A stretch of 64,000 nt of DNA from Oryzias latipes (GCF_002234675.1 NC_019867.2:24975166-25039165); one strand, 5' to 3'. Shown: positions 23,322 to 38,300, counted from the stretch's first letter. Notes: generated by a model from the letters alone, not told the origin. Made by a program: numbers and translations.

Positions 23322-26300
23322 ATGTCTCTGAAACTGCGGAACTGGGACTTCAGCACCTTCAAGGGTGAGCCTCGAATAGGTGAGTTTGTGATGCGTTTAC
23401 TAACAGCATGGGTGGATGGAGAACTTCCTCATTGCTATTCTTACACACATGAATGGATCATTTGAATCAACTTTTTTTTTTAAAACAGGGACTGAATGAG
23501 GGTGGAGTGATTGTTTCTTTTCATTTGTTTCCTTTTCACTATTATTGTTTTTTTGTATGTGTGTGTGTATGTGTGTAGTGGTTATAGTTGAGCTCACTGG
23601 CGGTTGAGCGGTCCATGGTGACAACCAGAATTTATTTTAGATGCCTTAGACACAAATCACTGCTGTATGGAACTATTTTTATGTTTACACATTTTGTCGT
23701 CATTAAAATGGAAAATCGTTTCTCTAAGAATTGCGTTCACATATCCTCCAGTTGTGAACCAATAGGTTCAAGTGGGCCTTCATACCTTTTGAAATTTTTG
23801 TGAAGCTGCAGGCTCTTTAGCATGAATTTTCTGAGGGTGGACTTGCCTTGTTTCCTTACCACCTTGAATGGCAAGGCTTTAGCAACTTTCATAAAAAATG
23901 TACACATATTGCAAAAATCTCCCACCAACACCCACACACATTCAGCCATTTGCGTATTGTCTCACAGCATGCTTCATTTGTACTTAATCAGTTTCTGCAA
24001 TCGGCCTCACTGGTTGTTTGAAAGGAAGTAGTTGAGTTCATAGGTTTCAGTGCACACATGTGCAACCTGATGTCCCCAACTTTTATTACAATGTTTGTGC
24101 ACTTGTGAAAATGTAAATCTCTCAAAGCTGCAGTCTCACCATGATTGATGTTTTGTGGACCATGACAGGTTAGTGAGCTGCTGTGTTGAAAGCGCAGCGA
24201 TAGAAGGTTTATGCAGGAAACTGACGCAAGAGCACAGTTTCTGCAAACCTTTGACGCTGTGGCTGCTTCTTTATGCAACTGTTTGTGTACTCATGCCAAG
24301 CAGAAGGTTCACCTTCTCTCAGTTCTCACGGTTTATATGTCAAGACGTGGAAAGAAATAAGTACGCTCAGTTTAGTCCCATCTGATCAATGAGTTAGACA
24401 AATATGTGATGACAACCTGTCACAACCACAATTTCCAAGCATGTAATATTTAGTTTTTTTGGGGGGTAAATTGCAAAGGCAGTTCATTAAAAATCGAATC
24501 CTCCTTCTAGAAGATCTAAGAAGATGATGACGAGTCTGCAGGTGTGTTTTAGCCCAAAACAGAAATACATCTGTGGAGTCTGGCTGCAGCATTGGCTGCA
24601 GCATTCTATAGCAAGTAACACGATCGATAACAGTGGTATTTAATCATGACAATCTTTAATCTGGGCTTCTTTTTGCAGTAAGACAAACTGAAAAGTAAAA
24701 AAGGCCTTGGATAGCATGATAAATGTAGAAGTTGATAACCCCATATAACCATTTGTATCATATTTGATACACACATTCCTGAGACCCCTTTCCTAAAAAA
24801 GACTTTCTTAAAAAACCCATTGTATATAACTTGTCCATGTTTTCTGCCCTGTAATGCCTCATCATTCCACTAGGGGCAGTAGAATGGCTTTTCCTGCTCA
24901 TTTCAAAATGGCTGCTTCCATGAGTGGTGGGACTATAAGGAAAAACAGTGTTTTTTGTTCCATGTATTCTGTTTCGTTCTGATCCTGTTCTTGTCTTTCT
25001 TTCAGCACTTTTGGAACTATGTCAACAAATTACTTCTTTTCTCTTTGCATTTTCCACTTTTTACAGCCGCTCAGATGACTGTGCTTTATTTGGCCAGTTT
25101 TTAAAAAAAATCTCTTCGAATCAACGTTTAATCTCTGTATGAGGCCAGAACAGTCTCATAATTCAGAATTGCACACACTCCGAGTCACAAATCCAGTGTT
25201 GCAAGATAAAATCAAAGTTTTCCTGCCCAAAAGTCATGGAAAGACATCAACCCAAATGTATAAAGAAAGAAAGGGGAAAAACACAAAAAAATAAAACACT
25301 TATTTTGTCTTTTCAGTGCAGCTGCACATCAGATAAACACAAACTAAATGGTAAATACTTATATAGCGCTTTATTACCTTCCTCGTAGGCCCAAAGCCCT
25401 TTACAGTCAGTTTCATTCACCCATGCACAATTGCACACACATGGCATGGGTGAATGAAACCACATGATTGCTGAATGGTCCACATGATGGCAGTTCTGCT
25501 GCTGAACACTCATTTGTCCTTGTAAGTCTCATTCTACATTTTTATTGCAACCACTCTCCCCAATCAGTAGTGAGAGTTTTGGAAGGCCAGAGCTTTAGGC
25601 ACCACATACTGCATGTTGGCACCACACACGCAGCAAACACACTCACACAAAGGGACCTCCCATTTTACCTGCAGCACACACAGCGCACACCCACACCACA
25701 ATACAGAGGTGGGATTGGGCAGGGGCAGCCGGTCTTCACCCGCCTGGTCCTCTCGGCTTGGTGTGTGGGGACCCTGTTAGCCGAAGTGGTGGCCGGGTGT
25801 GTGGTGCTGGGGGATCGGTGGGCTGGAGGGGGTTACTGTGTAGCTAACCTGCGGAGACGAGGCTCTGGCTGGGTGGTGGGCGGCTCCTCGGTCCTCTGGG
25901 TCCTGGTTTCGCCCTCGGCCCACGTCTTGGTGTCCAGCACCCAGTGGCCCCAATGGCTGGGCACCTGTCCTGTGGCCTGGGCTTGCCTATGCCTCCCGGT
26001 GCAGGGGCTAGCTGGCAAGGTGGGTGTCCCCCCCCCCCCCCCCCCCGCTTGGGTTTCAAGAGAATCTGTGAAACGCTTCAAACTTTTTACGCAAAGCCAC
26101 CTACTTTTATTGAGGCATCAGATTGGTCAGTTCATAACAGCATCACGGAGGTCGATGCAGCCATTTATGCGCAGGAGACAATTACATCATTGGTTGAAAA
26201 ATTTGAAAGAAGCACAGTGGAACTTGCAGAGACAACCCAAACCGAGGCTTGAGATCAATGTGACTCGTGAACTGTGAGACTGCAGTGAGATGGAAAATTT

Positions 26301-29300
26301 CTGGACTAAAATGGGGCTAGAAAAACACATGGTAAATAATATGTCCTGTCTACCAAGATCTAAACGTAAAAGGTTTTTTTAACAGTCATTGTTGTGTGTT
26401 TTTACATTTTGAGTTATTATAATTATAATAGCCTTGAGCCATGTTTCAAGTGAGAGCCATCCTCTAAAATTCTCAAACCTTCAAAAAAGGCCAAAAATCA
26501 TTACTAAAATGGGCAGTTTTAAAATTGTTTCTAAACGCATTGTGTCTTGTCTCAGTGAGTAATTTAGTTTGTTTGTTTCTCATGTTTTTGAGGTTAGTAA
26601 TTTTTGTGTGGCTCTTTAAAAAGTTTTTTTTATCATATTACTTTTCAGTTCATCTTTTTTTTTAAGTTGTGGTGGTTTATTTTACAATTAAACTTTCGCA
26701 AAACTACTCTTGCTTCGTCTTGTGACTTGCCGCCATGACGAGTGACTTCTTGGAGTCTCACTCCAAGCTTTTATGAAAATTTTGCAGTCCTACAAAGACA
26801 GCAAAACACTACAAACAGGCTGGATTACCAGCTCATGAAAACTATAAGATGAACTGCAGTTAAAAGCTTAAAGCCACAGTTTGTCCGTGTCATGTACATG
26901 ACCCAAATCCATTTAGTTTATGTGCTCCTCATGATATTGCTGGTCTGTTTTGTTCTTCCTGCTAACTCTATTCACACACATTACAGAGCAAAACGTTGGG
27001 GAAGTACATTGAATAGTATGAACTGTTTATTTTTGTTTGCGATGACGCATAAAACGAGTTACAGTCTGAGTTTTTCAGTAAATACAATCTGCCTGTTCTG
27101 AGCTTTGAGGTTTGCCTTGATATTGATGGATTAGTGTTACATCTCAGAGAAAAAAGAAAAAAACATCTTGAACATTGGATTTTGGTGAGATGACAGCAAA
27201 ACATTGATGAAAGCAAACACTGTCAAGTTGGTGTTACCTTAAATCATCTCCCAGAAACTCCCCCCGTGCAGTTCTGATCTTCTGTTTGCCTGCCGCCTGC
27301 CCCGACTCTCACCTGGATCCTGACTACCCCTGTCTCTTCTCTGATGCTCTCATGCCTAGGGGCCAAAGAAGTGGCTTGTTATTGAGATTGTCATCTAGAG
27401 CTGCACACTGGTTCTGAAGATGCCAATGACATGGGGATTTCAGGATGACTCAAATCCCCAAACATTTTCAGATATAGGGCTAAAATGAATTAGGAAGAAA
27501 TAGTGAGTAGGTAGAATGTGAGTCAGTAAGGCAGACTGCAGCATGGTAGATATTCAATGCAAAATTCTAAAGAGAGCTGTTCTATGAACATTTACTGGCT
27601 GAGGTAACTTCTTGATTCAAGATAATTTTCCAGAAAGTGAGTGACTGATTTTGAAAGAGGAACCAGTATTAATATTGATGTACAAGCTGTTCAGTTGTGG
27701 GCTATTCGTAGTTTTTCCACAGTCTGTTACTAAAACGGTCAATTTTCTAAGTTTTAAATACATTTTTGTGCTTTCTATCACTTTTGACTGTTTTGTTTGT
27801 GAAAGCTACGACAGTGGAAAAGATTTGATGTTAAAATATGAGAGCAAACTCTCGTTTCAAGCCATGACCCTATTGCCATGTTTTTTTCTGACATTTTCAA
27901 CCCATTACATGATTCAGGGAGTATTGTATCATTTGGAAAATACACTTTATCCGTAAAGGTTAAGATGTTGGTGTATCTTTGTGTATTTTTCTCTGGTTTC
28001 CCCTTTCTGAGTGTAGGACTCAGGGAAAGAATGTTTTGTGGTTCTGTGGGTGACTGCTGATCTATTTAATTTGTCCAGGATGCAGGCTTGGTTTTTTTTG
28101 TTTTGTTTTTTTCCCCATGATGACACTGTGCTGTCAGGCAAGGATGCGCAAAAAATGTGTAAGAATGAATACTGAATAATTTAAAGGTTCTACAAATAAG
28201 AATTTTTTGAAGTTACATTTTTTTATGCTCTGGATTTTATTTAACTAATGAGATCAAAGTCAGAGTTTGAGGTCAACGACGAGTAAACTATGAAAAACCA
28301 TGTTCTCCGGTGAATTAAACCAGTTCTACATGATTGCATTTTTTCCAATGTCAACATGTATTTTAGTTGTAATAAATAAAAACACGAGAATATTTCATAG
28401 GCCTAATGCAACAAGAGTAACTGTTCTGAACCACCAGAATAATACACAGACTCATGTGATTATCAGCAGTCACAGTGTCTGATGGTTCAATGAACACCAG
28501 TGAGGATGATGTGAGGATGATGCACTATGTTGGTCTACTATTGTCCACATGTCTGCATCATGACTGGAGAAACAGAACCAGAGGGTCTGAGCAACACACA
28601 GCTGTGGTTTCACAAAGGTAAACCTTGATACAGGAAGGTTTGTGATAGCATGAAGTTAGCAGCTGCAGTAGTGTGAAAGGTTATAATGATTCAATTCTCT
28701 GAGCCAAAAAAGGTTATTGCTAAACAAGCTGGTTGTTCATGGTGTGCTGTATTCAAGCCTATTTAAAGAATGTTGAGTGGAAGAAAAAAGTATGGTTGTA
28801 AAAGGATCTCTAGCACCAGGAATAACCAGAGCCATGAGAGGACTGCCAAGAGAAATACAGTCCCAAGGACTGGACTGAGGATGGAGTCAGTACATGAAGA
28901 ACAACTGCACAGATGTTTGCAAGACATGGGCTACAAGTGCCACATTTCTTGTGTCAGAAGTGTCCTACCTGAGCTAAGGAGAAAAGGAGCTGGACTTCTT
29001 CTTTATCGTTAATAATCACCTTTTTTTTTAAATAAGATTTTGCATTTCATCTGTACACCAAAGAAAGACTGTAACAGGACAGAATCCAGATTGCTTGACG
29101 TTCAGTATGAATTACAGCTGGTGATAGTTTGGGGTGCCATGTCTACCGTCTTCTGTTTTCTAATGCTTGCGGACAATCCAACCAATTACCAGGAAATTCA
29201 CGTGCACATCAAGCTGCAAACTGACAATCTGTGTGAAGTTGCTTGATTTACTTTCCAGCAGGACAAAACACGCTAGCCACAAATGCAAAATGATTCAAAA

Positions 29301-32300
29301 GCTGGTTCAATGACAGCTGCTTGACATGAACCTGACAGAAAGTCTGGACTGTTGTCAAGAGGAAGATAGGAGATACCAGATGCAACAATCCAGAGGTTCT
29401 GAATTAAGCTGTCAAAGCCGTCTGAGCTTCTATAACACCTAGTGTACATTTAATGTCACAAACTAATTAATACCCTTCATTTCACAGAGCACTGATGCAT
29501 TTGTTCAAGCAAAAGGAGGTCCAGGCACATATAGAGAACAAAGCAATGAACAGTTTTAAAGAACCACTCCGATCACAGTTTGAGTTTTTCCAGGTTTTCC
29601 AGTGGTCTCTTAATTATGATTATGCCTTTTTTGGTACAGAACAACCATACTCCCTCTTCCCCTCCCCGTTGCTGAGAACTCTCTGTTTACACTATCTCCT
29701 GCTAGCTTACAGCCCCTCACTCCCCCAGCAAAAATGACGAACAAAATTGGAGCTATCGAGCTGAATAGTTTTAAGGCAGATGCCAGCTCGGATGAGGAAA
29801 ATTAAGGCATATGTATTTGTCTGCAAGTGGATGCATCAGAATGAAGTGGAGCAGGGAGCTTGTTTCCTGTTGTTGTAGATTCTACGTTACGACTATAATA
29901 ATTTTCAAGAGGCCTTTTTTAACTCATTTGAATAAAGAAATACTCAGAAATGCAATTTTTAGCTTAATTTCACTTATTTATGTCCTCTATCATCAGTAAT
30001 ATGCCACAAGAACATCATTAAAACACCAATAACACAGCTTTCATTGGAGTGGGTCTTTAAAAAAACCTCATATCTGTACTACATACACCCTTTTTTGATT
30101 TGACAAAAATTGTATGTTTTCACAATTTTAAATATTACAATAAATACAGTCTTACAATATTTAAATCTATGTGTAATATTTCTAGATAACATACACGTTT
30201 AACTTTTGAGTCGACTGACAGACAAGTAGAACTTTTAGATGATCCTTCAGTTATTTTATGCTCATCTGGGACTGCGTGTAAGGACAGCAGTCTAGGGAAA
30301 AGTGCCCAGACTTTTGTCTCTCCGGGCACTTCCTCCGGATCCTCTGGGGGAATCCCAAGGCGTTTCCAGTTCCCAGTCCAGCTGAGAGAAGTAGTCCTTC
30401 TGCTTCTCCTTGGTTTTACCATGGGTCTCTAACTGGTGGGACATAAATAGAACACTTCCCCAGAAAGGTGTCTAATTATGTATATGTGTCTATGTCTGCA
30501 TATAGGACAGATGCAGAGTGACTTCAACTAATATTCCAGGTTTTAGTTTTTGTTACAATCTGAATAAAAGTGTCCAAAGTCTTAATCTTGCGGGCAATAA
30601 CAAAATCCAGCCTTGGACGCACTTAAAATATGTGCGGGCAACACAGCAATGGGCCTCTTCTATTTCATTGCAACTGAGTCTGTGCACGCTGGACAGGGCA
30701 GATCAGGGAGCTTGTGCAATGCACATGTGCTACTGAGCTGTTTCAAACTGAGCGTTTGTGCGACAGTTTGATTGACAGTGATTTAAAAGGATAAATATTC
30801 AAAAAGGCAAAAATGAAAGGATTTTTTTATGACATTTACTAAAATGCCACAAGTACATGTCAAAAACTCACAAAACACGCTTTTCACTGGAGGCGGACAT
30901 TTCTAAGGTAAAATCTTCATCACAAACTCTAAGTTTAAGCCCTTAGACTACCCCCCCGTATGTATGTTTTTGTTATTGTGTATAAATATGTATGAATATA
31001 TATTCATCTGTTTCAGTCTAGATAAATTCTGGACATACTGTATAAATAACCTTTGTGTAACCCTTGTGCTGTCCTAGGCACTTTAACGTTGGGAGTTGGG
31101 TCATCTAGACCCACTAGACAGTGCTCTGAACCTTTTCTCTTCAATGATTTGTGAACCTCACTGGTGTCCATGGATTACATGAAATCTTTCCACCTTCATC
31201 CAGATAGCACAAGGGTTAAAAATGCACCCTCATGATTTTCAAAATGAATGATCAAATTGCATTTTCATTATGACATCAAAAACCTATGACAATTTAGTTT
31301 ATATTTAATACTTTATTTTTTAAATTCTCATAATGATTTTTGAATTTTGATAGTGAATTCTAAACTGCCAATTTTCATATTGCAAGGTCGGATTTCACAT
31401 CGAATTGTCAATTGAGAATTGCAATTTCATATTGCATGATTAAATTGCAAATTGTATTGTCAATTGGGAATTGCATCATCTTTCTCTTTCGGCTTTTCCC
31501 ATCAGGGGTCGCCACAGCGAATCATCCTTTTCCACCTCACTCTATCATGAACATCTTCTACCTTAACATTAGCCAACTTCATGTCCTCTGTTAAGACATC
31601 CATATATCTCCTCTTTGGCCGTCCTCTTGCCCTCCTGCCAGGCAGCTCCATCTCCAACATCCTTCTACCAATATATCCAGTATTTCTCCTCTGAACATGT
31701 CCAAACCATCTCAGTCTGGCTTCTCTGACTTTGTCGCTAACACAGGCAACATGAGCCGTCCCTCTGATGTACTCGTTCCTTATCCTGTCTAACCTGGTCA
31801 CTCCTAAGGAGAACTTTAACATCTTCATCTCCGCTACCTCCATCTCAGCCTCTTGTCTCTGTCTCACTGCTACCGTCTCTAACCCATAGAGCAGAGCTGG
31901 TCTCACCACTGTCTTGTACACCTTTCCTTTGAGTCTTGCTGGCACTCTTCTGTCACACAACACTCCTGACACTTTCCTCCACCCGCTCCAACCTGCCTGC
32001 ACTCGCCTCTTCACCTCTTTTCCACACTCCCCATCACACTGAACTGTTGACCCCAAGTACTTAAACTCCTGCACCTTCTTCACCTCAGCCCCCTGTAACC
32101 TAACGCTTCTACCTTGATCCCTCTCGTTCAGACACATGTATTCTGTCTTACTACGACTGACCTTCATGCCTCTTCTTTCCAGAGCAAACCTCCACCTCTC
32201 TTGCTGTTCCTCCACCTGCTTTCTACTCTCACTGCAAATTACAATGTCATCCGCAAACATCATTATCCAGGGAGATTCCTGTCTCACCTCGTCTGTCAGC

Positions 32301-35300
32301 CTGTCCATCAGCATAGCAAACAAAAAGGGACTCAAAGCTGATCCTTGGTGTAGTCCCACCTCCACCTTGAACTCCTCTGTCTGACCTACAGCACATCTCA
32401 CCACCGTCTTCTCTCATCCATGTCCTGAACTACTCTGACATACTTCTCTGCCACTCCAGACGACCTCTTACAGTACCACAGCTCCTCCCTGTCATACGCC
32501 TTCTCTAAATCTACGAACACACAATGCAGCTCCTTCTGACCATCTCTGTACTTTTCCATCAACATTCTCAAAGCAAAAATGGCATCAGTGGTGCTCTTAC
32601 GGGGCATGAAACCATACTGCTGCTCACAAATCTCCACCTTCTTCCTAAGCCTGGCTTCCACTACTCTTTCCCACAGCTTCATTGTGTGGCTCATCAACTT
32701 TATTTCTCTATAGTTACTGCAGTTCTGCGTGTCACCCTTGTTCTTAAAGATTGGGACCAGAACGCTTCTCCTCCATTCCTCAGGCATCTTCTCACTCTCT
32801 AGAATCCTATTGAACAAACTCGTTAGAAATTCCACTGCTGTCTCTCCTAAGCACTTCCATACCTCCACAGGTACGTCATCAGGACCAACGGCCTTTCCAC
32901 TCTTCATCCTTTTCAGAGCCTTCCTAACCTCATCATTTCCAATCTCTGCTACTTCCTGCTCCTTTTGCCACCTTCACTCTACGCTTTTAGGTGCAGGATT
33001 GAAAAAGATTTGTAGGGCTTAGTGGGATATTTAGGCCTAAACTTTTAGAAATCGTACAATTCTCCTGATCCACACTCCAGACCAGGTGGTGGCGGTATAT
33101 GCACCAACCAGTTTAACCCAACCAGCAATTAACCCACAAAGAAGAACAAGATGACTTGACAAGGAAGAACTGAAAAGCAGACAAAATACACTGAGGGGAA
33201 GTTAACTGAAATGAAGACGACTGTGAATTCTGACAAACCTGAAACTGGTGTGACTGTCATTTACAAATCGACTCGCGTTATTGGGCCACATCAACCCAAA
33301 TTTCGGGCGTCCGCTTTAAGAACGCTCGCATTCACACATCGCTTTCCAGGTTTTGAAGTCCAGTCGGGGGCTCTAATGTTTGGTTCAAGCGATTGAACTT
33401 TTTGACGCTAAATTGCGAAAATGCTGAACTTTGACCAATCAGGGACTCAGTTTTGGTAGTGATGTGTAGGCAGCATCCTTTTCAAAACACAAAAGTGCCA
33501 ACCATTTTACACATGATCATGAGAAATTGCGCTTTTTCTGTATTCTATGACACCAAGACTTTCATATATCAGAACAGAGCTGTGAAAGAAAAAGACTAAA
33601 GCAAGATTTTCGGGATTAACATCACTCTGACATTTCACATCAAACCTCATCCCTCTCTCGGTGATGGAAAGCACTAGTAAACAGTAAATAAACAAAAGAA
33701 GAAGCTCTGCCAAATCTGCTTTTCTGCTGTGTAAACACCACCGATTGAATGTCCGTTAACGGAACTGTGTATAGCTCATTCTTGAATGTGCCAAACGCGG
33801 CTGGTGTGAACCTAGCATCACTCTGACATTTTAACAATGCCTTTCTTGCTGTAAATAGTCTCATCAACCCTGCAGCTTGAAGTCTTCTTAAAGACCCACT
33901 TTAATCATCAATCTATTGATCTATTTTAAAAGCATTCCCAGTGGTCTTTACATTTTATGCAGTTTTTAGCCAATGAGATGTGCTGCACTGCATGAGGCAA
34001 ATGGTGGTCACACCAGATACTGACCGGTTTTCTGTGTCACCAGGTCCCCCAGTAAAACAAAATGGCACATTTCAGAGTGGCCTTTTATGGTGGCAGTCTA
34101 AGGCACACCTGTGCAATAATCATCTTTTTGATTAGCATCTTGATTTGGCATACCTGAGAGGTGGGGTGGATTATCTCAAAGGAGTCATGTTCACTCTCAC
34201 AGATTTAGACAGATATGTAAACAAAATTTGAATGAAATGCTTACTTAGTGCTTGTAGAAAATGTTTCAGATCTTTGAGTTAATCTGATGGCAAATGGAAA
34301 CAAAATAAAAGAGATGCGTTTGTCATGATGTGTATGACCTGGGAGACCCAGATGCTGGAACCCGGAAGAAAACTCAGATTGAGTAGTAGATTAACAAGAC
34401 ATAACTTGGCGACCAGACATAAACACCACTAGGAGCAACGACCTGGCGACGAATGCTGGGGCTGGATCTCCTTATGACGGCTGGATGTAGGTGAGGTGAG
34501 TGTCCACAGCTGGTTCCAATCAGAAGAGCAAAGCAGAGAGGGGAGGGGGAGAGTTGGCTGCCAGAGGCACCATGACAGTGTTTTTATTGTTGTTCATTAT
34601 ACCATGGTCCGGGTGAACAACTGATGAAGTGATATACCACAGGATAACCGCACGGTGAAAAAAGAAGTTCCGATCACCTAGCTTAAATGTTTTGTATCAC
34701 TGCGCCGTCTTCTTTAAAACAACCTTTTGCTTCATCATTTGGACAAAAACAAGCAGTAAGAGGTGAACTTTCTCTCTGAACCGATGCTATATTCAACCCA
34801 TCGGAAAGATCAGCATATATATATATCCCTTTATATCGCGTAGTCTTGACTGCAGCGGTGGTGCGGCGCGACGCGGACTATTTGTTATGTGGTACGGCGA
34901 CACGTAACAAATAGACCACTTTTTGTGAGAAAAGCAACCCAAATCAGAAAAAAACAAGAATTAAGGACTAAAAACTGGTTAATATTTATTGCTCTTGTAA
35001 GTGACCATGGTATGAGCTGGTTAATGGCCTTCGAAATGTGCATTATCACTTTTTAACGCACTTCGCGGAAGCAACCGGCGTGCGTTAAAAAGTGATAATC
35101 CACACTTCGTTGGCCATAAACCCTTACGTATATCATCAGAAAAATGCCACAAGAACATGTTAAAAACAACAAAAACAAAATTTTTATCTGAGTGGGTCTT
35201 TAAAACTAAAAGGTTACAACTCAGACTGTCTGACAACAACAGTTAAGCTATTCTTGAAGCTGTTGTCCTGTGAGCCGCCGACCATGTTAATAATGTACCA

Positions 35301-38300
35301 ATGCACCAATGTTAATAATGAATTAACATTTTCAGATTTCTGTTTAGTACAAGATGCACAAATACCAAGACAAGTTAGGACGAAAGGGTTGGTCAGAAGC
35401 AAATATGTGGCTGGATGCGGTGGAAATTGGGGGTGCAGGGGTTTTTTGGGTGTGCGCTGCCGCGAGCTCGCACTCCCGCCACACTGAACTCCTGTCAGAA
35501 CCGCTGTATGAGAAATTATGTACAAGAAATGCAAAACTATGATGTCACAGCACGATTCCTGAGAACTAGATGGCTGTAGGACTTCAGAAAAAGTTTTTTT
35601 GAGCCGTTTAATTCACTATTTTCAATGCCTTCAAGACTTGTTAGGACCACGATAAACCCTGTTTAAAAGCAAAAGTCTAGCTAGCTAGCACTATCCATCA
35701 CCCTTGTAATTATTTAGACATATAAAAATGAGCAGAAAACCAGAACTTAAATGTTAAACTGACGATACTGACGATTTCATGTCTTCATCTTCTGAAAATC
35801 CCACTTCTTGCAAAATGCGCATAATTTAATAAGGAACTCCCGCCTCCATCCTCCAACTTAACTACTCTTAGTAGGACCCAACGTTTGAGGTACTCTGTGC
35901 GTAACTGATTAAAAATTTTTTCACAGCTAGTTATTTTTTATTATATTATATCATATTTTGAAAGATTTTGACTTTTAAAAATAAAAAGACCACTGGACTG
36001 TGTTATCAGTACACAAATATTGTTTAAAAAAAATGGTGGAATTTTTTATCAGGGGTGGCCACTAGGATGGCTAGCTTTTTTTTAGGGTGGCCAGGGGTGG
36101 CACTGGCCACGCGAAGACGTGCCTGCATGCAACTGGTAATGATTTAGCTGTAACTACGGGCCTGCCAGACCTCTTCCTGTAAATTTCTCACAAATTCTGA
36201 GAACCTTTTGATGGTAAAAAAAAAAAGAGCTAAGCTTGATCTAATTTTGATTTTCTCTGTAAGAAAGACATACAGTACAAATCTCTGTGTTATTTTGGTC
36301 TGTTTTTCTTGGTTGCCTTTTTCCTGGTATTTATGGAACAACATACTACTTGTTCTACTTGTGATCAAGTAAAGCTCATGAGAATGTGTTCCTGTACTGG
36401 ATACAGACAGGTGTTTCAACTTTTTTGATTACTTTCAACCCTGTAAGTAACTTTTCTTGGTGGTGGAAAGTAACCTTTCCTGGTGGTCAACTGGTGAAAA
36501 ACAGGCTGCACTCTGGACTCTTTGTACAGGTCACCAAAGGGTCTGAAATACACAAGTAACCACACAACACTTAAAATCCGTTGTCAGTATCATCATTTCT
36601 GGACCATCAGAGAATAATACACACACATCCACAGAGAGAACAAACTACTTTAAAGAGGCTTCTAAACATTTCCATGTTTTCAACTTGTTTTAGCCTGCTC
36701 CTCAGCTCTGCAGTTCTCTGTCACTTACTGTAAATACTCAGAAACACAGTGTTTGTATTTGAAGTTAAACTACTAAATGGTACCATCCAGGGAGTTGTGC
36801 CCTTATGTGCATCTGACAAAAAACCTTTTCTAAATCACACATGTGAATAGTTTTTTGGTTCGGACATCTCCACAGGAAGAATAGGGACAGTAATTGGAAA
36901 AGCCCTTCCGTCAGGGCTTCAAACTGCCAGGCAAAAGACCTGAGGGAATACTAAAGAGGAGACTTGTGAAATGTGTTTGAAAAGAAGTTTGGTGACAGCA
37001 GATCATTTGTTGACCCAAAAAAGATCAGCTATAACACAAAAGAACTAAACTACTTTTTTTAAATTGTTTTTTAATGCAAAAAGAAAACTATGCTAATGCT
37101 TTTCTGCAGTCTTAAAAAAGTTCCATAGATAAGAACAAAATGCTTTTGGAAGTCCAGTTGACATGACCAAAGCATTAGTCACATGCAACTCGTTGACCCA
37201 TATGGGTGCTGCAAGTTTTTGTCCGGGCCCATGAAGATGTAGACAGAAGCGGCCGCATCTTGAGGGGAGGTGTGTCTTGCAGTTCAGAGGCTTGAGCCTC
37301 TTTATCTTAAGAGATCATAAAAATGGTATTTCACGTCTGTGGTATTTATATTGTGGAGTAATCGTAAAGCTAAAGTGAGTTTTATGCACCTGTGACGTAT
37401 GGGCCATGCTGTCGTACGGTGGCTTCACGCCACACTCTAGCAAGGTGAGCACACTGGCTCCCTAGTCACAGCATGCAAGTGTGCAGGTAATACCAAGTGG
37501 TCTGAAATCTTCAAATATCCCGTGGGCCACCTGTGTTTCCACTCGTAAGGGCATTTGTGACTAAGGCATAAGCTTTCAAATAACTTCACATAGACAATTG
37601 AGAACCTTCATCGTGAATGTTAATAATTGCAAACTTTATTTAAAAAAAATGAAGGATTGTCTGCAGCCAAGTGAAACATGTTTGTGTTGAACATGACTCA
37701 GCTTCTTTGGTGGATTTCACTTTGTAGGATGTCCCTCTTGACAAATCTGCAGCTGACCTTTCAGTGGTACACAGAGAGTTTCCAGTTTGTCAGCAGAGGG
37801 TGTGGTGTGAGTGCACATGTGGGGTCAGAGCTCTTCAGCACTTCAAATTCTCTTTATACAAGCCAGGGAGGCACCATTGAAATTAGACCAAAGGACATCC
37901 GGGCTTGAAGGTGGAGACCTTCAAAGTATCGCGGTCCCCGACCGGCAAAGATGTGACAACTTCCTGTTTACTCCAGTGCAGTTCTTGTTCTTCTCTTCTT
38001 TGCTGTCATAGGAAGACAGAGTGAATCCTTTTATCTCTGAGCCTTGTTCCTCCGTTCAACCTTCTCTGAGCCACGTACACCTCAACTTCTCCCCTTTCAT
38101 CCCTCCTTTAAACCCTCACAGCATAACCTCTCTCTGTAAATGAAATAGAAAAAAGTAAACAGAATCGAAACTGCTTGTCTATTTTTCACAAATGACTGCC
38201 ATTGCAATGAGCAGTCTGTTTAAATCACAGACTCTTAACCGGAAGTTTTTCAGCTAAGAGCAGCAGTTTCCTTTCAGGGTGAAGATATGGGGAACAAAAA

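Noticed and set aside
25468..26277. 269-aa open frame on the + strand
   Set aside because: It runs through CA-rich and GC-rich low-complexity sequence and a 19-C run, has no domain, and lies in an intron. The length is a composition effect; only the last 60 codons look worth a search.
31502..32907. Host protein-coding gene on the minus strand
   Set aside because: The translation is reverse transcriptase with a frameshift and no endonuclease domain; it is a truncated LINE.
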